Origin: Paenibacillus_E allorhizoplanae
GTDB lineage: Bacteria > Bacillota > Bacilli > Paenibacillales > NBRC-103111
Reading direction: 5' to 3'
Assembly (NCBI RefSeq): GCF_927798215.1
Contig: NZ_CAKMMW010000006.1
Coordinates: 1 to 64,000, forward strand
DNA: 64,000 nt
Shown one piece after another: positions 36,506 through 45,784 of this stretch. The translations under genes were made by a program, and so were the position numbers. The notes beneath the pieces were generated by a model that had not been told where the DNA came from, made no database searches, and saw only the letters and a list, made by a program, of their open reading frames with translations. Numbering within the stretch: the first letter of the stretch is position 1; each line of letters starts with the position of its first letter.

Positions 36506-37495
36506 ATGACGATTGAACCAGGCTTATACTTAGTGCTGCTTGCAGCCATCATTATCATCGTGTTATCGATTTTACTAAGTGTTGTACCAGTTATGCTATG
36601 GATTTCTGCGCTGGCTTCCGGTGTAAGAATCAGCATTATTACTTTGATTGCTATGAGACTACGTCGGGTAACCCCAAGTCGCATAGTAAACCCAATGATT
36701 AAAGCAACCAAAGCAGGTATTGATCTCAGTGTGAACCAACTGGAAAGTCACTATCTAGCAGGCGGAAACGTTGACCGAGTTGTGAATGCATTAATTGCTG
36801 CACATCGTGCCAAAATTCATTTGGAGTTTGAGCGCGCGGCGGCCATTGACTTGGCGGGTCGTGATGTGTTGTTAGCTGTTCAGATGAGTGTAAATCCGCG
36901 TGTTATTGAAACGCCGAATGTTTCAGCCGTCGCGAAGAACGGAATTGAGGTAAAGGTTATTGCGAGAGTTACGGTTCGTGCGAACATTGATCGACTCGTA
37001 GGTGGAGCCGGCGAAGAGACAATTATTGCCCGTGTCGGAGAGGGGATTGTGACAACCGTAGGTTCCAGTGAATCTCATAAGGATGTCCTAGAAAATCCAG
37101 ACATGATCTCACGTACTGTTTTAGGTAAAGGCTTGGATGCGGGGACAGCTTTTGAAATTCTGTCTATTGATATTGCGGATGTGGATGTTGGTAAAAATAT
37201 TGGTGCTCATTTGCAAACAGAGCAAGCGGAGGCAGACAAACGTATTGCTCAGGCGAAAGCAGAGGAACGCCGCGCAATGGCCGTTGCAGCAGAACAGGAA
37301 ATGAAAGCACGAGTTGTTGAAATGCGTGCTAAGGTTGTTGAGTCAGAGTCACAAGTACCTCTTGCCATGGCTGAAGCTCTGAGAAATGGTCAATTAGGCG
37401 TAATGGATTACATGAATCTCAAAAATATTGAATCCGATACGCAAATGCGTTCATCTTTAGGTAAAGTAAACGATGGAAAAAATGAAAAAGAATAA
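36506..37495 (+). CDS. floA: Flotillin-like protein FloA
   Basis: FloA scaffolds functional membrane microdomains. The 329-residue product has an N-terminal membrane hairpin (about 8-45), the SPFH/band 7 core, and a C-terminal helical region rich in Ala/Glu including AKAEERRAMAVAAEQEMKAR, typical of YqfA. GGAGG is 11 bases before the ATG. It sits in the same order as B. subtilis yqeZ-yqfA. Confidence 0.96.
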   Translation: MTIEPGLYLVLLAAIIIIVLSILLSVVPVMLWISALASGVRISIITLIAMRLRRVTPSRIVNPMIKATKAGIDLSVNQLESHYLAGGNVDRVVNALIAAHRAKIHLEFERAAAIDLAGRDVLLAVQMSVNPRVIETPNVSAVAKNGIEVKVIARVTVRANIDRLVGGAGEETIIARVGEGIVTTVGSSESHKDVLENPDMISRTVLGKGLDAGTAFEILSIDIADVDVGKNIGAHLQTEQAEADKRIAQAKAEERRAMAVAAEQEMKARVVEMRAKVVESESQVPLAMAEALRNGQLGVMDYMNLKNIESDTQMRSSLGKVNDGKNEKE

Positions 37496-37513
37496 GGTTT
37501 GTGAGGTGATCAA

Positions 37514-37975
37514 ATGGAACAGCTTATCGCATTTTTATTTAAGAACTGGTATTTGGTCATTATAGCGTTAACCTTCTTCTATCAAATACAAAGCAGACGC
37601 AAGCGAGCTGAGCAGAGTGCGCAAAGGAAGGGGATGCCAACCTTTGGCAACGGCCCAGGCGACGCTAGAAGGTCTGCAGAAGCCAAGAAAGTACAACCAG
37701 CTCATATGGCTCCATCTAGTCGTCCAGAGCGCACACGAGACGAATTTAATCAGTCTGGGCTTGGTAGATCAACCGCAAGTGCTCAGAAGCAGAAGCCCTC
37801 ACCCTTCACGCCAGTTGTGAAAAGTGGAACAACAGTAACTTCACCTATTTATTCTGATGAGATCTCAACTGCAAGCCAATTTCCAGATCAACCGAATCGG
37901 GATCAAGTGCTTCAAGGCGTTGTTTGGGCAGAGATATTAGGCCCGCCACGTGCCAAAAAGCCATACCGTCGATGA
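37514..37975 (+). CDS. Single-pass membrane protein of unknown function
   Basis: A 153-residue protein with one membrane helix (about 9-24) followed by a basic segment SRRKRAEQ and a low-complexity tail rich in Ser, Gln, Pro and Arg. The C-terminus VWAEILGPPRAKKPYRR recurs, to my recollection, in small Paenibacillus membrane proteins. It takes the position of yqfB in the floA operon but I cannot show homology. GAGGTG lies upstream. No function is assigned. Confidence 0.75.
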   Translation: MEQLIAFLFKNWYLVIIALTFFYQIQSRRKRAEQSAQRKGMPTFGNGPGDARRSAEAKKVQPAHMAPSSRPERTRDEFNQSGLGRSTASAQKQKPSPFTPVVKSGTTVTSPIYSDEISTASQFPDQPNRDQVLQGVVWAEILGPPRAKKPYRR

Positions 37976-37988
37976 CGACCATTTCATG

Positions 37989-38024
37989 AACGTCCTCTTG
38001 CTAATGCGAGGAGACGTTTTTTTT
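37989..38024 (+). terminator. Terminator after the floA operon
   Basis: AACGTCCTC pairs with GAGGAGACGTT with a small bulge, followed by eight T. Confidence 0.75.
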
Positions 38025-38035
38025 ATGCCTCTTTT

Positions 38036-38064
38036 TCATAAAAGCGGCTACTGTCGCATAATTT
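38036..38064 (+). promoter_or_regulatory. Sigma-E-type promoter of yqfC
   Basis: TCATAAA (38036-38042), a 14-base spacer and CATAATTT (38057-38064) approximate the mother-cell sigma-E consensus (KMATATT-N14-CATACAHT). This fits sporulation expression of yqfCD. Confidence 0.5.
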
Positions 38065-38129
38065 GGTAGAAAGTCTATGCGCCTTTTCTGCATTCTCGAT
38101 CTTCTAGTTAGAGGGGGTACTGCCCAGCT

Positions 38130-38408
38130 ATGCGTCGCTTGACCCGCAAATGGAACCAGTTCACGGCCAAGATCCTTGATCTTCCCCAAGATGTTGTACA
38201 GGATTTGCCGCGAATCACGATGATCGGCAACGTACAGCTTTATGTTGAGAATCACCGGGGCGTACTGCATTTTTCCAGTGAAATTCTGAAACTGGAGTTA
38301 GCGAAAGGAACGCTGGAAGTATGCGGCCAACAATTGGTCATAAGAGCGATTCTTTCAGAAGAGGTATTCATTGAAGGCATCATCGATCATGTGAAATATA
38401 TGCCTTAA
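38130..38408 (+). CDS. yqfC: Sporulation protein YqfC
   Basis: A 92-residue YabP/YqfC-family protein, conserved in endospore formers and expressed under sigma-E in B. subtilis. It starts MRRLTRKWNQF and has the LPRITMIGNVQLYVENHRG core, predicted beta-rich. It is followed directly by yqfD. The ATG has an AGAGGGGG site about 12 bases upstream. Exact function is unknown. Confidence 0.92.
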   Translation: MRRLTRKWNQFTAKILDLPQDVVQDLPRITMIGNVQLYVENHRGVLHFSSEILKLELAKGTLEVCGQQLVIRAILSEEVFIEGIIDHVKYMP

Positions 38409-38445
38409 TGTAGTGGTAGTGCGAATGAGAACTGGAGGCTGAGTC

Positions 38446-39639
38446 ATGAAACAATCCCTATTCATTGCCCGTTTGCGTGGCTATGTACGCATACAAATTA
38501 GAGGCAAGGACTGCGAAAGGTTGATTCGTCCCATGGTGGAGGGGGGCTTCTCCATTTGGGATATTCAAACTGGCAAAGATGGGAAGCTGGAGCTGTACAT
38601 CCTTATCAAAGATTTCTTCCGACTTCGGCCGCTTTTGAAACGGACAGGCTGCAGAATGCATGTGGTAGAGCGGTTTGGGCTGCCATTTTTTATGGATAAA
38701 ATTGGACGGAGAAAAGTATTATTTGGCGGCATTGCTGCTTTCATTATTAGTCTCTATATGCTCACGTCTTTGGTGTGGCAAGTGAGTGTGGACGGCAATG
38801 ACCGTATTGCATCGTCGGACATTTTGCAGGCCGCATCCAAGCAAGGCATACATAAGTTTCAGTGGAAATTTAAGTTGGACAAGACCGAGGATCTCTCAAG
38901 GGCTATTCAGCAGCAATTACCTAGTGCAGCGTGGGTTGGTGTCGAAATTCGAGGGACGCACATCACAATTAAGGTTGTTGAGGCGACCATCCCAGGAAAA
39001 GATCCATTGAAAAATCCGAGAAACATTGTGGCTTCCAAAAGTGCGCTCGTAACGGAAATACAATCGGTAAAAGGAAAGCCGATGGTTAAACCGAATACCT
39101 ATGTCCGCAAAGGGACTGTTTTGATCTCGGGTACGATTGGTGACGAGCAAAATAGTCAAATCGTGGTCGCAGATGGTAAGATAAGAGGAGTGGTCTGGTA
39201 TACCTCCCGAATTGAAGCTCCGCTTACGAAACAATATAAGGTCTTCACAGGGGAAACAGAACATCGAAGTTATCTTGTAGTAGGTTCTAGAGCGTTGCAA
39301 CTTACCGGCTATGGGAAGACAGCATTCGAACAATTTGAAACGATACCTGATCGCAAAACACTAGCTTGGCGCTCATTTTCAATCCCACTAGGTTGGCTAC
39401 ATGAGAAAATAATGGAGGTACATGTCGTTGAAGAGCCTGTGGAAGCGGCGAACGCGAAAAAGGTGGGAATCGAGCAAGCAAGAGCTAAATTATTGGCTTC
39501 TGCAGGTGAGGATTCGAGGATCGTTGGAGAAAAAATTTTGCATGAAAAAACAGAGAATGGTAAAATTTATATAGACGTTCATTTTGAGGTCGAAGAGAAT
39601 ATTGCTGAAGAACAACCAATAGTGACACAAGGAGAATGA
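38446..39639 (+). CDS. yqfD: Sporulation protein YqfD
   Basis: YqfD is a membrane-anchored sporulation protein (397 residues). The N-terminal cytoplasmic part is followed by one membrane helix (about 88-108, FGGIAAFIISLYMLTSLVW). An extracytoplasmic part includes the AVTELQ-like segment SALVTEIQSVKGKP and YVRKGTVLISG. GGAGG precedes the ATG. It precedes phoH, as in B. subtilis. Confidence 0.93.
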   Translation: MKQSLFIARLRGYVRIQIRGKDCERLIRPMVEGGFSIWDIQTGKDGKLELYILIKDFFRLRPLLKRTGCRMHVVERFGLPFFMDKIGRRKVLFGGIAAFIISLYMLTSLVWQVSVDGNDRIASSDILQAASKQGIHKFQWKFKLDKTEDLSRAIQQQLPSAAWVGVEIRGTHITIKVVEATIPGKDPLKNPRNIVASKSALVTEIQSVKGKPMVKPNTYVRKGTVLISGTIGDEQNSQIVVADGKIRGVVWYTSRIEAPLTKQYKVFTGETEHRSYLVVGSRALQLTGYGKTAFEQFETIPDRKTLAWRSFSIPLGWLHEKIMEVHVVEEPVEAANAKKVGIEQARAKLLASAGEDSRIVGEKILHEKTENGKIYIDVHFEVEENIAEEQPIVTQGE

Positions 39640-39646
39640 GGCCCTG

Positions 39647-40612
39647 TTGATAGAAAATGCGCAATCTGTAAAAATTACATTGAAAAATCCAAATGAAGGA
39701 CTAGCTTTGTTTGGTCCGCAGGATAAATTCTTACATGTCATCGAACGAGAAATTGAAGCTCAAATCTTTACGCGCGAAGCCGAAATAACAATTCAGGGCA
39801 GAGCTGCGGAAGTGAACTCACTTCAGCAGCTTTTTGAAGTTCTGCTGCAGCTGATTCGCAATAATTACACGGTAACTGAGCGAGATGTTCTATATGCTGT
39901 TGAGTTAGCGAAGCAAATGAAAGCAGAGCAATTATTAGATCTGTTCAAAGGTGAAATTACATCCACACATAAAGGAAAGCCGATTCGTGTCAAAACGATT
40001 GGGCAGAAGAAGTATGTGGACACAATCAAGAAGAAAGATATTGTCTTTGGGATAGGTCCAGCAGGAACAGGTAAGACCTATTTAGCAGTAGTTCTTGCCG
40101 TGACGCGATTGAAAGAAGGGGCTGTCAAACGTATTGTTCTCACACGTCCAGCCGTCGAAGCAGGGGAAAGTTTAGGGTTTCTGCCAGGGGACTTACAGGA
40201 AAAAGTTGACCCTTATTTACGCCCATTGTATGATGCTCTTAATGACGTCCTTGGGCCTGAGCAAGTTGCGAAGTCACTAGAGCGCGGACTCATCGAAATC
40301 GCCCCATTAGCCTATATGAGAGGGCGTACGTTGGACGATTCCTTCATCATTCTGGATGAGGCACAGAACACGACGCCAGAGCAAATGAAAATGTTTCTAA
40401 CTAGGCTTGGTTTCGGTTCCAAAATGGTCATTACAGGCGATGTGACACAGATTGATTTACCTAGAGGGAAATCTTCTGGATTGGTTGAAGCGTCCCGTAT
40501 TCTAAGTGGTATTGAAGAACTAGGCTTTATTTATTTTGATGAAGGTGATGTTGTACGTCATTCGCTTGTTCAGAAAATAATTGTTGCCTATAACGCTGAA
40601 ATGAATAAGTAA
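39647..40612 (+). CDS. phoH: PhoH-family ATPase
   Basis: A PhoH-like (PhoL) ATPase of 321 residues. The N-terminal KH-like segment is followed by Walker A GPAGTGKT (about 134-141) and Walker B FIILDEAQN. PhoH family members are linked to RNA metabolism. The TTG start has GGAGAATGAGG upstream and lies eight bases after yqfD. Overlap in operon position with yqfD-phoH-pgpH-ybeY is conserved in Bacillota. Confidence 0.94.
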   Translation: MIENAQSVKITLKNPNEGLALFGPQDKFLHVIEREIEAQIFTREAEITIQGRAAEVNSLQQLFEVLLQLIRNNYTVTERDVLYAVELAKQMKAEQLLDLFKGEITSTHKGKPIRVKTIGQKKYVDTIKKKDIVFGIGPAGTGKTYLAVVLAVTRLKEGAVKRIVLTRPAVEAGESLGFLPGDLQEKVDPYLRPLYDALNDVLGPEQVAKSLERGLIEIAPLAYMRGRTLDDSFIILDEAQNTTPEQMKMFLTRLGFGSKMVITGDVTQIDLPRGKSSGLVEASRILSGIEELGFIYFDEGDVVRHSLVQKIIVAYNAEMNK

Positions 40613-40639
40613 TGATGTAGGTTGGATAGATAGAGAGGA

Positions 40640-42880
40640 ATGACCTCCGTAATGAAAAATGAAGTGCAAATGAAGGGCAAATTTCATTACCGGCTGAGCG
40701 GATGGAAATACAATACAGGCTTAAGAATACTCTTGTTTCTCATATTGGGATTGATATTCTATTTCACCCTGTATGCTAAGCTCGTTCCACAAGTATTTGA
40801 TATTACCTTAGGTATGAAGAGTGAGAAGACGATTTATGCGCCAGAGCAGATTGAGAACGCTGTCGCGACGGAACAAGCCAAAGAAGACGCTGCAAAACGC
40901 GTTCAGCCTGTCTATAAGATCGTTAATCTCAAAAATGAAGTCATTAGTGATGCTATTTTTGATAAGTTATCTCAGATCAACGCCGATGATGAAGTGAAGT
41001 TCGATGATAAAGTTAGCATTTACCGTCGTGTCATTCCGCAGTTGATTAGTGACCTAACGAATGATGCTATCAAAACATTGCGCAATAGTGGGCAATATAA
41101 TGATTTGTTACTGGAACAAATCCAACTCGGTCTATCGGATCAGAAATATCCGCTGCCAGAGGAAATTTATTTTAAACTGCCACGGTTGACCAAGGAAGAC
41201 CTTGCTGACATGCGTCCCGTGACGAAAGAAATCGTGACTAAGCTTATGAATGATCAGATTCTCGACGCACAGACAGCGCGGGCGAAGGTAGCAGAGGTTG
41301 TGAATACGTCTACGCTATCGAAGAATACATCCCGTGAGATGGTAACCGAGATTGCCAGAGCGTTGATTACCCCGAATAAGTTTTTTGATCAAAAAGGTAC
41401 CGATGATGCGAAAGGACAAGCTAGGGGCAACATGAAGACCGTTTATATTAATAAGAATGATGTCCTGGTTAAAGCTGGAGATGTCATTACGGAAGAAATA
41501 TATACGCGGTTGGAAAAGCTGAAGCTGCTAAAGGATAAAGCGAATCATTTGCCTCAACTCGGTCTTGGTATCCTATGTGCACTCTTGTCCTTTGTGATCT
41601 TTATATTTGTTAGACAGAGTAACTTACAGGTCAAATACAATAATTTACAACTGGTAATGCTTGTTCTCATCTTCGTGATGAATATTGCAGGAATGAAGAT
41701 CATTTCACTGCTCCAGAATTTTGATTATCCCTTTATCGGGTATTTGGCTCCGACAGCACTCGGCAGCATATTGATTGCTATATTACTGGATGCTCCGCTT
41801 GCTTTTATTTCATCAGTTTTATTCTCAATCATTGCAAGTATTATTTTTAATACAGAGCATGATGCGTTATTCGATTTTCGGTTTGGCTTAGTTAGCTTAG
41901 TGATATGTTTTAGCGGTGTATTTACGATTCAACGTGCTAGTCAGCGTGCGACTATTTTGAAAGCGGGCTTAATGATCGCCTTTTTCTCCATGTTAACGAT
42001 TACGGCGATGCTGTTGATGGAAGACCACTTTCAACAAAGAGAAGCACTGATGTCCTTGTCTTTCGCTACAGCAGGAGGACTTGTAACGGTCGTTTTCGTT
42101 ATCGGACTGCTTCCGTTTTTTGAAGCTTCTTTCGGAATTCTATCTCCGCTTAAGCTGGTAGAGCTTTCAAATCCGAATCATCCACTGCTCCGCAAGCTGC
42201 TAACGGAAACACCAGGGACGTATCATCACAGCGTGATGGTGGGCAATCTGTCCGAAGCTGCTGCTGAATCCATTGGTGCAGATGGTCTTTTGTGCCGGGT
42301 AGGTTCGTATTATCATGATATTGGTAAAACCAAGCGGCCTAGCTACTTTATTGAAAATCAAACGAATATCGAGAATCCGCATGATCGAATAGATCCAAAT
42401 CTTAGCAAGTCCATTATTATTGCGCATCCGCGCGATGGTGTTGATATGCTGAAGGATTATAAAATGCCTAAACCGATCCGCGATATCGCTGAACAGCATC
42501 ATGGAACAACACTATTGCACTTTTTCTATCATAAAGCGAAGAAGCAAGCTGAAGAAGAGAATAGTGAGAAAGGGATACGTGAAGAAGATTTCCGTTATCC
42601 TGGGCCTAAAGCACAATCGAAGGAAGCGGCAATTGTCGGAATTGCAGATAGTGTGGAGGCGGCGGTACGTTCATTGCGTAATCCAACCCTTGAACAAATC
42701 GATTCCATGGTAACCAAAATTATTAAATCACGCTTGGACGATGGTCAATTCAACGAATGTGACCTAACTTTGAAGGAGCTTGATAAGATCGCTAAAACAT
42801 TGAATGAAACTTTGTTAGGCATCTTCCATTCTCGCATTGAATATCCAAGTGAATTAACGGCTAAGAAGCCAGGAGCATAA
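40640..42880 (+). CDS. pgpH: Cyclic-di-AMP phosphodiesterase, 7TM-HD (PgpH)
   Basis: PgpH hydrolyses cyclic-di-AMP. The 746-residue product has one N-terminal helix (about 29-47), a 7TMR-HDED extracytoplasmic domain, seven membrane helices (about 300-500), then a cytoplasmic HD domain with HHSVMVGNLSEAAA (about 530) and the YYHDIGK HD dyad (about 559). A third His cluster, EQHHG, follows. The start is uncertain. ATG 40640 is one base after GAGAGG; ATG 40652 has better room but long spacing. phoH and ybeY flank it. Confidence 0.93.
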   Translation: MTSVMKNEVQMKGKFHYRLSGWKYNTGLRILLFLILGLIFYFTLYAKLVPQVFDITLGMKSEKTIYAPEQIENAVATEQAKEDAAKRVQPVYKIVNLKNEVISDAIFDKLSQINADDEVKFDDKVSIYRRVIPQLISDLTNDAIKTLRNSGQYNDLLLEQIQLGLSDQKYPLPEEIYFKLPRLTKEDLADMRPVTKEIVTKLMNDQILDAQTARAKVAEVVNTSTLSKNTSREMVTEIARALITPNKFFDQKGTDDAKGQARGNMKTVYINKNDVLVKAGDVITEEIYTRLEKLKLLKDKANHLPQLGLGILCALLSFVIFIFVRQSNLQVKYNNLQLVMLVLIFVMNIAGMKIISLLQNFDYPFIGYLAPTALGSILIAILLDAPLAFISSVLFSIIASIIFNTEHDALFDFRFGLVSLVICFSGVFTIQRASQRATILKAGLMIAFFSMLTITAMLLMEDHFQQREALMSLSFATAGGLVTVVFVIGLLPFFEASFGILSPLKLVELSNPNHPLLRKLLTETPGTYHHSVMVGNLSEAAAESIGADGLLCRVGSYYHDIGKTKRPSYFIENQTNIENPHDRIDPNLSKSIIIAHPRDGVDMLKDYKMPKPIRDIAEQHHGTTLLHFFYHKAKKQAEEENSEKGIREEDFRYPGPKAQSKEAAIVGIADSVEAAVRSLRNPTLEQIDSMVTKIIKSRLDDGQFNECDLTLKELDKIAKTLNETLLGIFHSRIEYPSELTAKKPGA

Positions 42881-42898
42881 GAAGGAGGGCTTATCCCT

Positions 42899-43435
42899 AT
42901 GGCAAGTGTAGATTTGACATTAGCATGGAGCAGTGAACAAGAAGAGAAAGAAATCTCGCCTGCGTTCATTGAAAAGCTCGAGGAGCTTCTCAAGCTTGCA
43001 GGTGAGATTGAAGGTGTATCAGAAGGTGAGGTTGCCCTCACATTCGTTGATGATGAGACGATCCAGGATTTGAACAAGCAATACCGCAATTTAGACAAGC
43101 CTACAGATGTCCTATCCTTTGCAATGAGTGAATTTGGGGATGACGAGATTCAAATTAACTATGAAGATGATGGTGACGATTCTGAGGGAGAGCTAGAAGA
43201 AGGTGAAACCGTATCAGAGGCGTTCATCGAGCCGCTTGGCGATATTATTATTTCAGTACCACGTGCGATTGCGCAAGCGGAAGAGTATGGTCATTCCGTT
43301 GAACGTGAGCTTGGATTCTTATTTGTCCATGGCTTCTTGCATCTGATTGGATATGATCACCAGAGTGAAGAAGAAGAGAAAGTGATGTTCGCTAAACAGG
43401 AGGACATTTTGCAGAAGGCAGGCTTGACACGCTAA
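42899..43435 (+). CDS. ybeY: Endoribonuclease YbeY
   Basis: YbeY is a zinc-dependent RNase for rRNA maturation and quality control. The zinc motif HGFLHLIGYDH (about 144-154) is diagnostic, and LDKPTDVLSFAM is the conserved mid-segment. An acidic insert at about 82-108 (Asp/Glu/Gly-rich) is not in the core fold. GAAGGAGG is upstream. The stop overlaps the ATG of the next gene (TAATG). Confidence 0.95.
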   Translation: MASVDLTLAWSSEQEEKEISPAFIEKLEELLKLAGEIEGVSEGEVALTFVDDETIQDLNKQYRNLDKPTDVLSFAMSEFGDDEIQINYEDDGDDSEGELEEGETVSEAFIEPLGDIIISVPRAIAQAEEYGHSVERELGFLFVHGFLHLIGYDHQSEEEEKVMFAKQEDILQKAGLTR

Positions 43436-44139
43436 TGTCAGGCGGCTTCCGTAAATGGCGCAGAAGCTTTCGGTATGCCTATGAAGGAATCAAATATGCA
43501 CTAGATACGCAGCGAAATATGAAATTTCATTTTTCCGTTGCGTTTCTTGTGTTATTAGCAGCTCTTTTTATTCATTTATCCAAGACCGATATTTTGTTTA
43601 TTTTGTTGGCCGTCACACTTATGATTGTCACGGAATTAATTAATACGGCTGTCGAGAAAACGGTGGATCTTGCTATGCCAGACCGCCATCCGCTAGCCAA
43701 AATTGCGAAGGACGTCGCCGCGGCGTCCGTATTGGTGTCTGCTATGTTTGCAATCGTTGTCGGGTTAGTTGTTTTCTATGAGCCAGTCGATCGATTGTTA
43801 CGGCACGCCAGACTCGAAGAAACACCGATGTCAGCGGGTGCGATATGGATCTTGATTGCATTAGTCATGCTAACAGTTATCGTGATTGAGACAAGGTTCT
43901 CGGACAAAGGGAAACTAGTTAGACCAAGTTTATTAACAGCTATCGCCTTTGCGATTGCTACTGTCATATTGGTATTAGTCACCGAAACGATCGCCGCGTT
44001 ACTTGGGTATACGCTGTCTATAATTATCCTTATTGTCTTGTATGATAAGAAAACAAGGCCATTCCCAGCACTCTTTTTGGGAGCAATGATTGGTATTGTA
44101 GTGACGATCCTCGCTTTTTCCTGCTTAAACATGCTATAA
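43435..44139 (+). CDS. Diacylglycerol/undecaprenol kinase with extra C-terminal membrane domain
   Basis: Residues 1-125 are a DgkA-family kinase (undecaprenol kinase in Gram-positives), with three helices and the motif VTELINTAVEKTVDL followed by AKDVAAASV. Residues about 135-234 add at least three further hydrophobic helices ending in a Phe/Leu-rich tail. This extension is absent from the roughly 120-residue standard enzyme. Translational coupling to ybeY is indicated by TAATG. The order ybeY-dgkA-cdd-era is conserved in Bacillota. The role of the extension is unknown. Confidence 0.85.
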   Translation: MSGGFRKWRRSFRYAYEGIKYALDTQRNMKFHFSVAFLVLLAALFIHLSKTDILFILLAVTLMIVTELINTAVEKTVDLAMPDRHPLAKIAKDVAAASVLVSAMFAIVVGLVVFYEPVDRLLRHARLEETPMSAGAIWILIALVMLTVIVIETRFSDKGKLVRPSLLTAIAFAIATVILVLVTETIAALLGYTLSIIILIVLYDKKTRPFPALFLGAMIGIVVTILAFSCLNML

Positions 44140-44171
44140 CTTAACTATTACTTAATAAAGGGTGGATGGCT

Positions 44172-44585
44172 ATGAATCCGCAAGAACTCATTGAATTCGC
44201 TAAAGAAGCGATGAAGCGAGCCTATACGCCTTATTCTAACTTTCAGGTCGGTGCCGCATTATTGGATGCGAATGGACACGTGCATTTAGGGTGTAATGTC
44301 GAAAATGCAGCCTATGGACCGACGAATTGTGCCGAGAGAACTGCGTTATTCCGTGCTATTGCAGATGGGCATCCGAGGGGATCCTTTCAAGCAATCGCGG
44401 TAACTGGAGATACGGAAGGGCCGATTTCGCCATGTGGCGTATGTCGACAAGTATTAATTGAATTGTGCGAACCGGAAATGCCTGTTTATTTGAGTAATCT
44501 CAAAGGAGCTTTCGTTCAAACGACGGTGGCTGCTTTATTGCCAGGCGCTTTTACAACGAAAGATTTGCACACAAATGGAGGATAA
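44172..44585 (+). CDS. cdd: Cytidine deaminase
   Basis: Cdd deaminates cytidine and deoxycytidine. The zinc motifs are CAERTALF (with catalytic Glu) and PCGVCRQ, and the N-terminus has the YSNFQVGAALL substrate segment. The 137-residue form starts at ATG 44172, six bases after GGGTGG; the ATG at 44166 is directly on that site. It lies between dgkA and era. Confidence 0.95.
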   Translation: MNPQELIEFAKEAMKRAYTPYSNFQVGAALLDANGHVHLGCNVENAAYGPTNCAERTALFRAIADGHPRGSFQAIAVTGDTEGPISPCGVCRQVLIELCEPEMPVYLSNLKGAFVQTTVAALLPGAFTTKDLHTNGG

Positions 44586-44591
44586 GTAGAA

Positions 44592-45491
44592 GTGGCCAAA
44601 AAAGAATTTAAATCAGGGTTTGTCGCGATTATTGGACGCCCAAATGTCGGGAAATCAACACTAATGAACCAAATTATCGGACAAAAGATTGCGATCATGT
44701 CAGATAAGCCTCAAACAACTAGAAATAAGATCCATGGTGTATATACATCGGATAATGGGCAAATTGTATTTCTAGACACACCAGGGATCCATAAACCTAC
44801 GTCTAAGCTTGGCGATTATATGAGTAAAGTTGCTCATGGGACACTTGGTGAAGTAGATGCTGTGTTATTTTTGGTAGACGTTGCAGATGGTATAGGTGGT
44901 GGAGACCGTTATATTATCGAGCAATTAAAGCATATTGAAACGCCTGTAATTTTGGTTTTGAATAAAATCGACCTCGTTCAGCCTGAGGCGCTGCTTGCCA
45001 TTATTACGAATTACAAAGACCTGTATAATTTCGCTGAAATCGTACCTGTATCTGCGTTAAAAGGGAACAATGTAACGACGCTTCTAGAGCAAATTATTCG
45101 CTACTTGCCGGAAGGACCTCAATACTATCCTGCGGATCAGATTACAGATCACCCCGAGCAATTCGTATGTGCGGAGCTTGTACGTGAGAAAATATTGCAT
45201 ATGACACGGGAAGAAATTCCACACTCTATTGCCGTACAGATTGAAGATATGCGTGTCGAACCGAATGGGATCGTTCATATCTCCGCGGTCATTTTTGTGG
45301 AGCGTGAGTCGCAAAAAGGGATCGTCATTGGTAAACAAGGTGCGTTGCTGAAGGAAATTGGGCGACAAGCCCGTCGAGATATTGAAACACTACTAGGTTC
45401 CAAAACATTTTTAGAATTATGGGTAAAGGTAAAGAAAGACTGGAGAAACCAAGACAGAGTCCTTCGTGATCTCGGTTTCCGCCACGAGTAA
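44592..45491 (+). CDS. era: Ribosome-assembly GTPase Era
   Basis: Era binds 16S rRNA near the anti-Shine-Dalgarno end and assists 30S assembly. The G1 motif GRPNVGKS, G3 DTPGIH and G4 NKID are visible, and the C-terminal KH domain includes IVIGKQGALLKEIG. A GTG start has GGAGG about 10 bases upstream, within the end of cdd. Length (299) is standard. Confidence 0.97.
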   Translation: MAKKEFKSGFVAIIGRPNVGKSTLMNQIIGQKIAIMSDKPQTTRNKIHGVYTSDNGQIVFLDTPGIHKPTSKLGDYMSKVAHGTLGEVDAVLFLVDVADGIGGGDRYIIEQLKHIETPVILVLNKIDLVQPEALLAIITNYKDLYNFAEIVPVSALKGNNVTTLLEQIIRYLPEGPQYYPADQITDHPEQFVCAELVREKILHMTREEIPHSIAVQIEDMRVEPNGIVHISAVIFVERESQKGIVIGKQGALLKEIGRQARRDIETLLGSKTFLELWVKVKKDWRNQDRVLRDLGFRHE

Positions 45492-45583
45492 ATTTTTCCT
45501 AAGAGTACCAGTTTTTACATCGCATACTGAGGCGCCCAATGCACATCCTATGAACATCACGTTCGATGGGGAGGATGCTGAAC

Positions 45584-45736
45584 ATGAAAGATTTTTCGTG
45601 GACGTATTTTTCAAAGACCGGTGATGTGGACGCCTATCTGCTGTACAAACAAGTAACGGGAGAACCTGGTATGGATTCGGAAGTGCAAGAAGAGGATCAA
45701 AGTAACGAAGAGCCGCTTGATGGTCTGAATATGTGA
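45584..45736 (+). CDS. yqzL: YqzL-family small protein
   Basis: A 50-residue protein starting MKDFSWTYFSKTGDVDAYLL, matching my recollection of YqzL, which lies between era and recO in B. subtilis. The C-terminal half is acidic. The ATG follows GGGAGG at ten bases. Its function is unknown. Confidence 0.85.
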   Translation: MKDFSWTYFSKTGDVDAYLLYKQVTGEPGMDSEVQEEDQSNEEPLDGLNM

Positions 45737-45784
45737 AAGTAAGAATTCATGTATTCAGAGAGCGGCATTCATGGGGGAAGCTAT

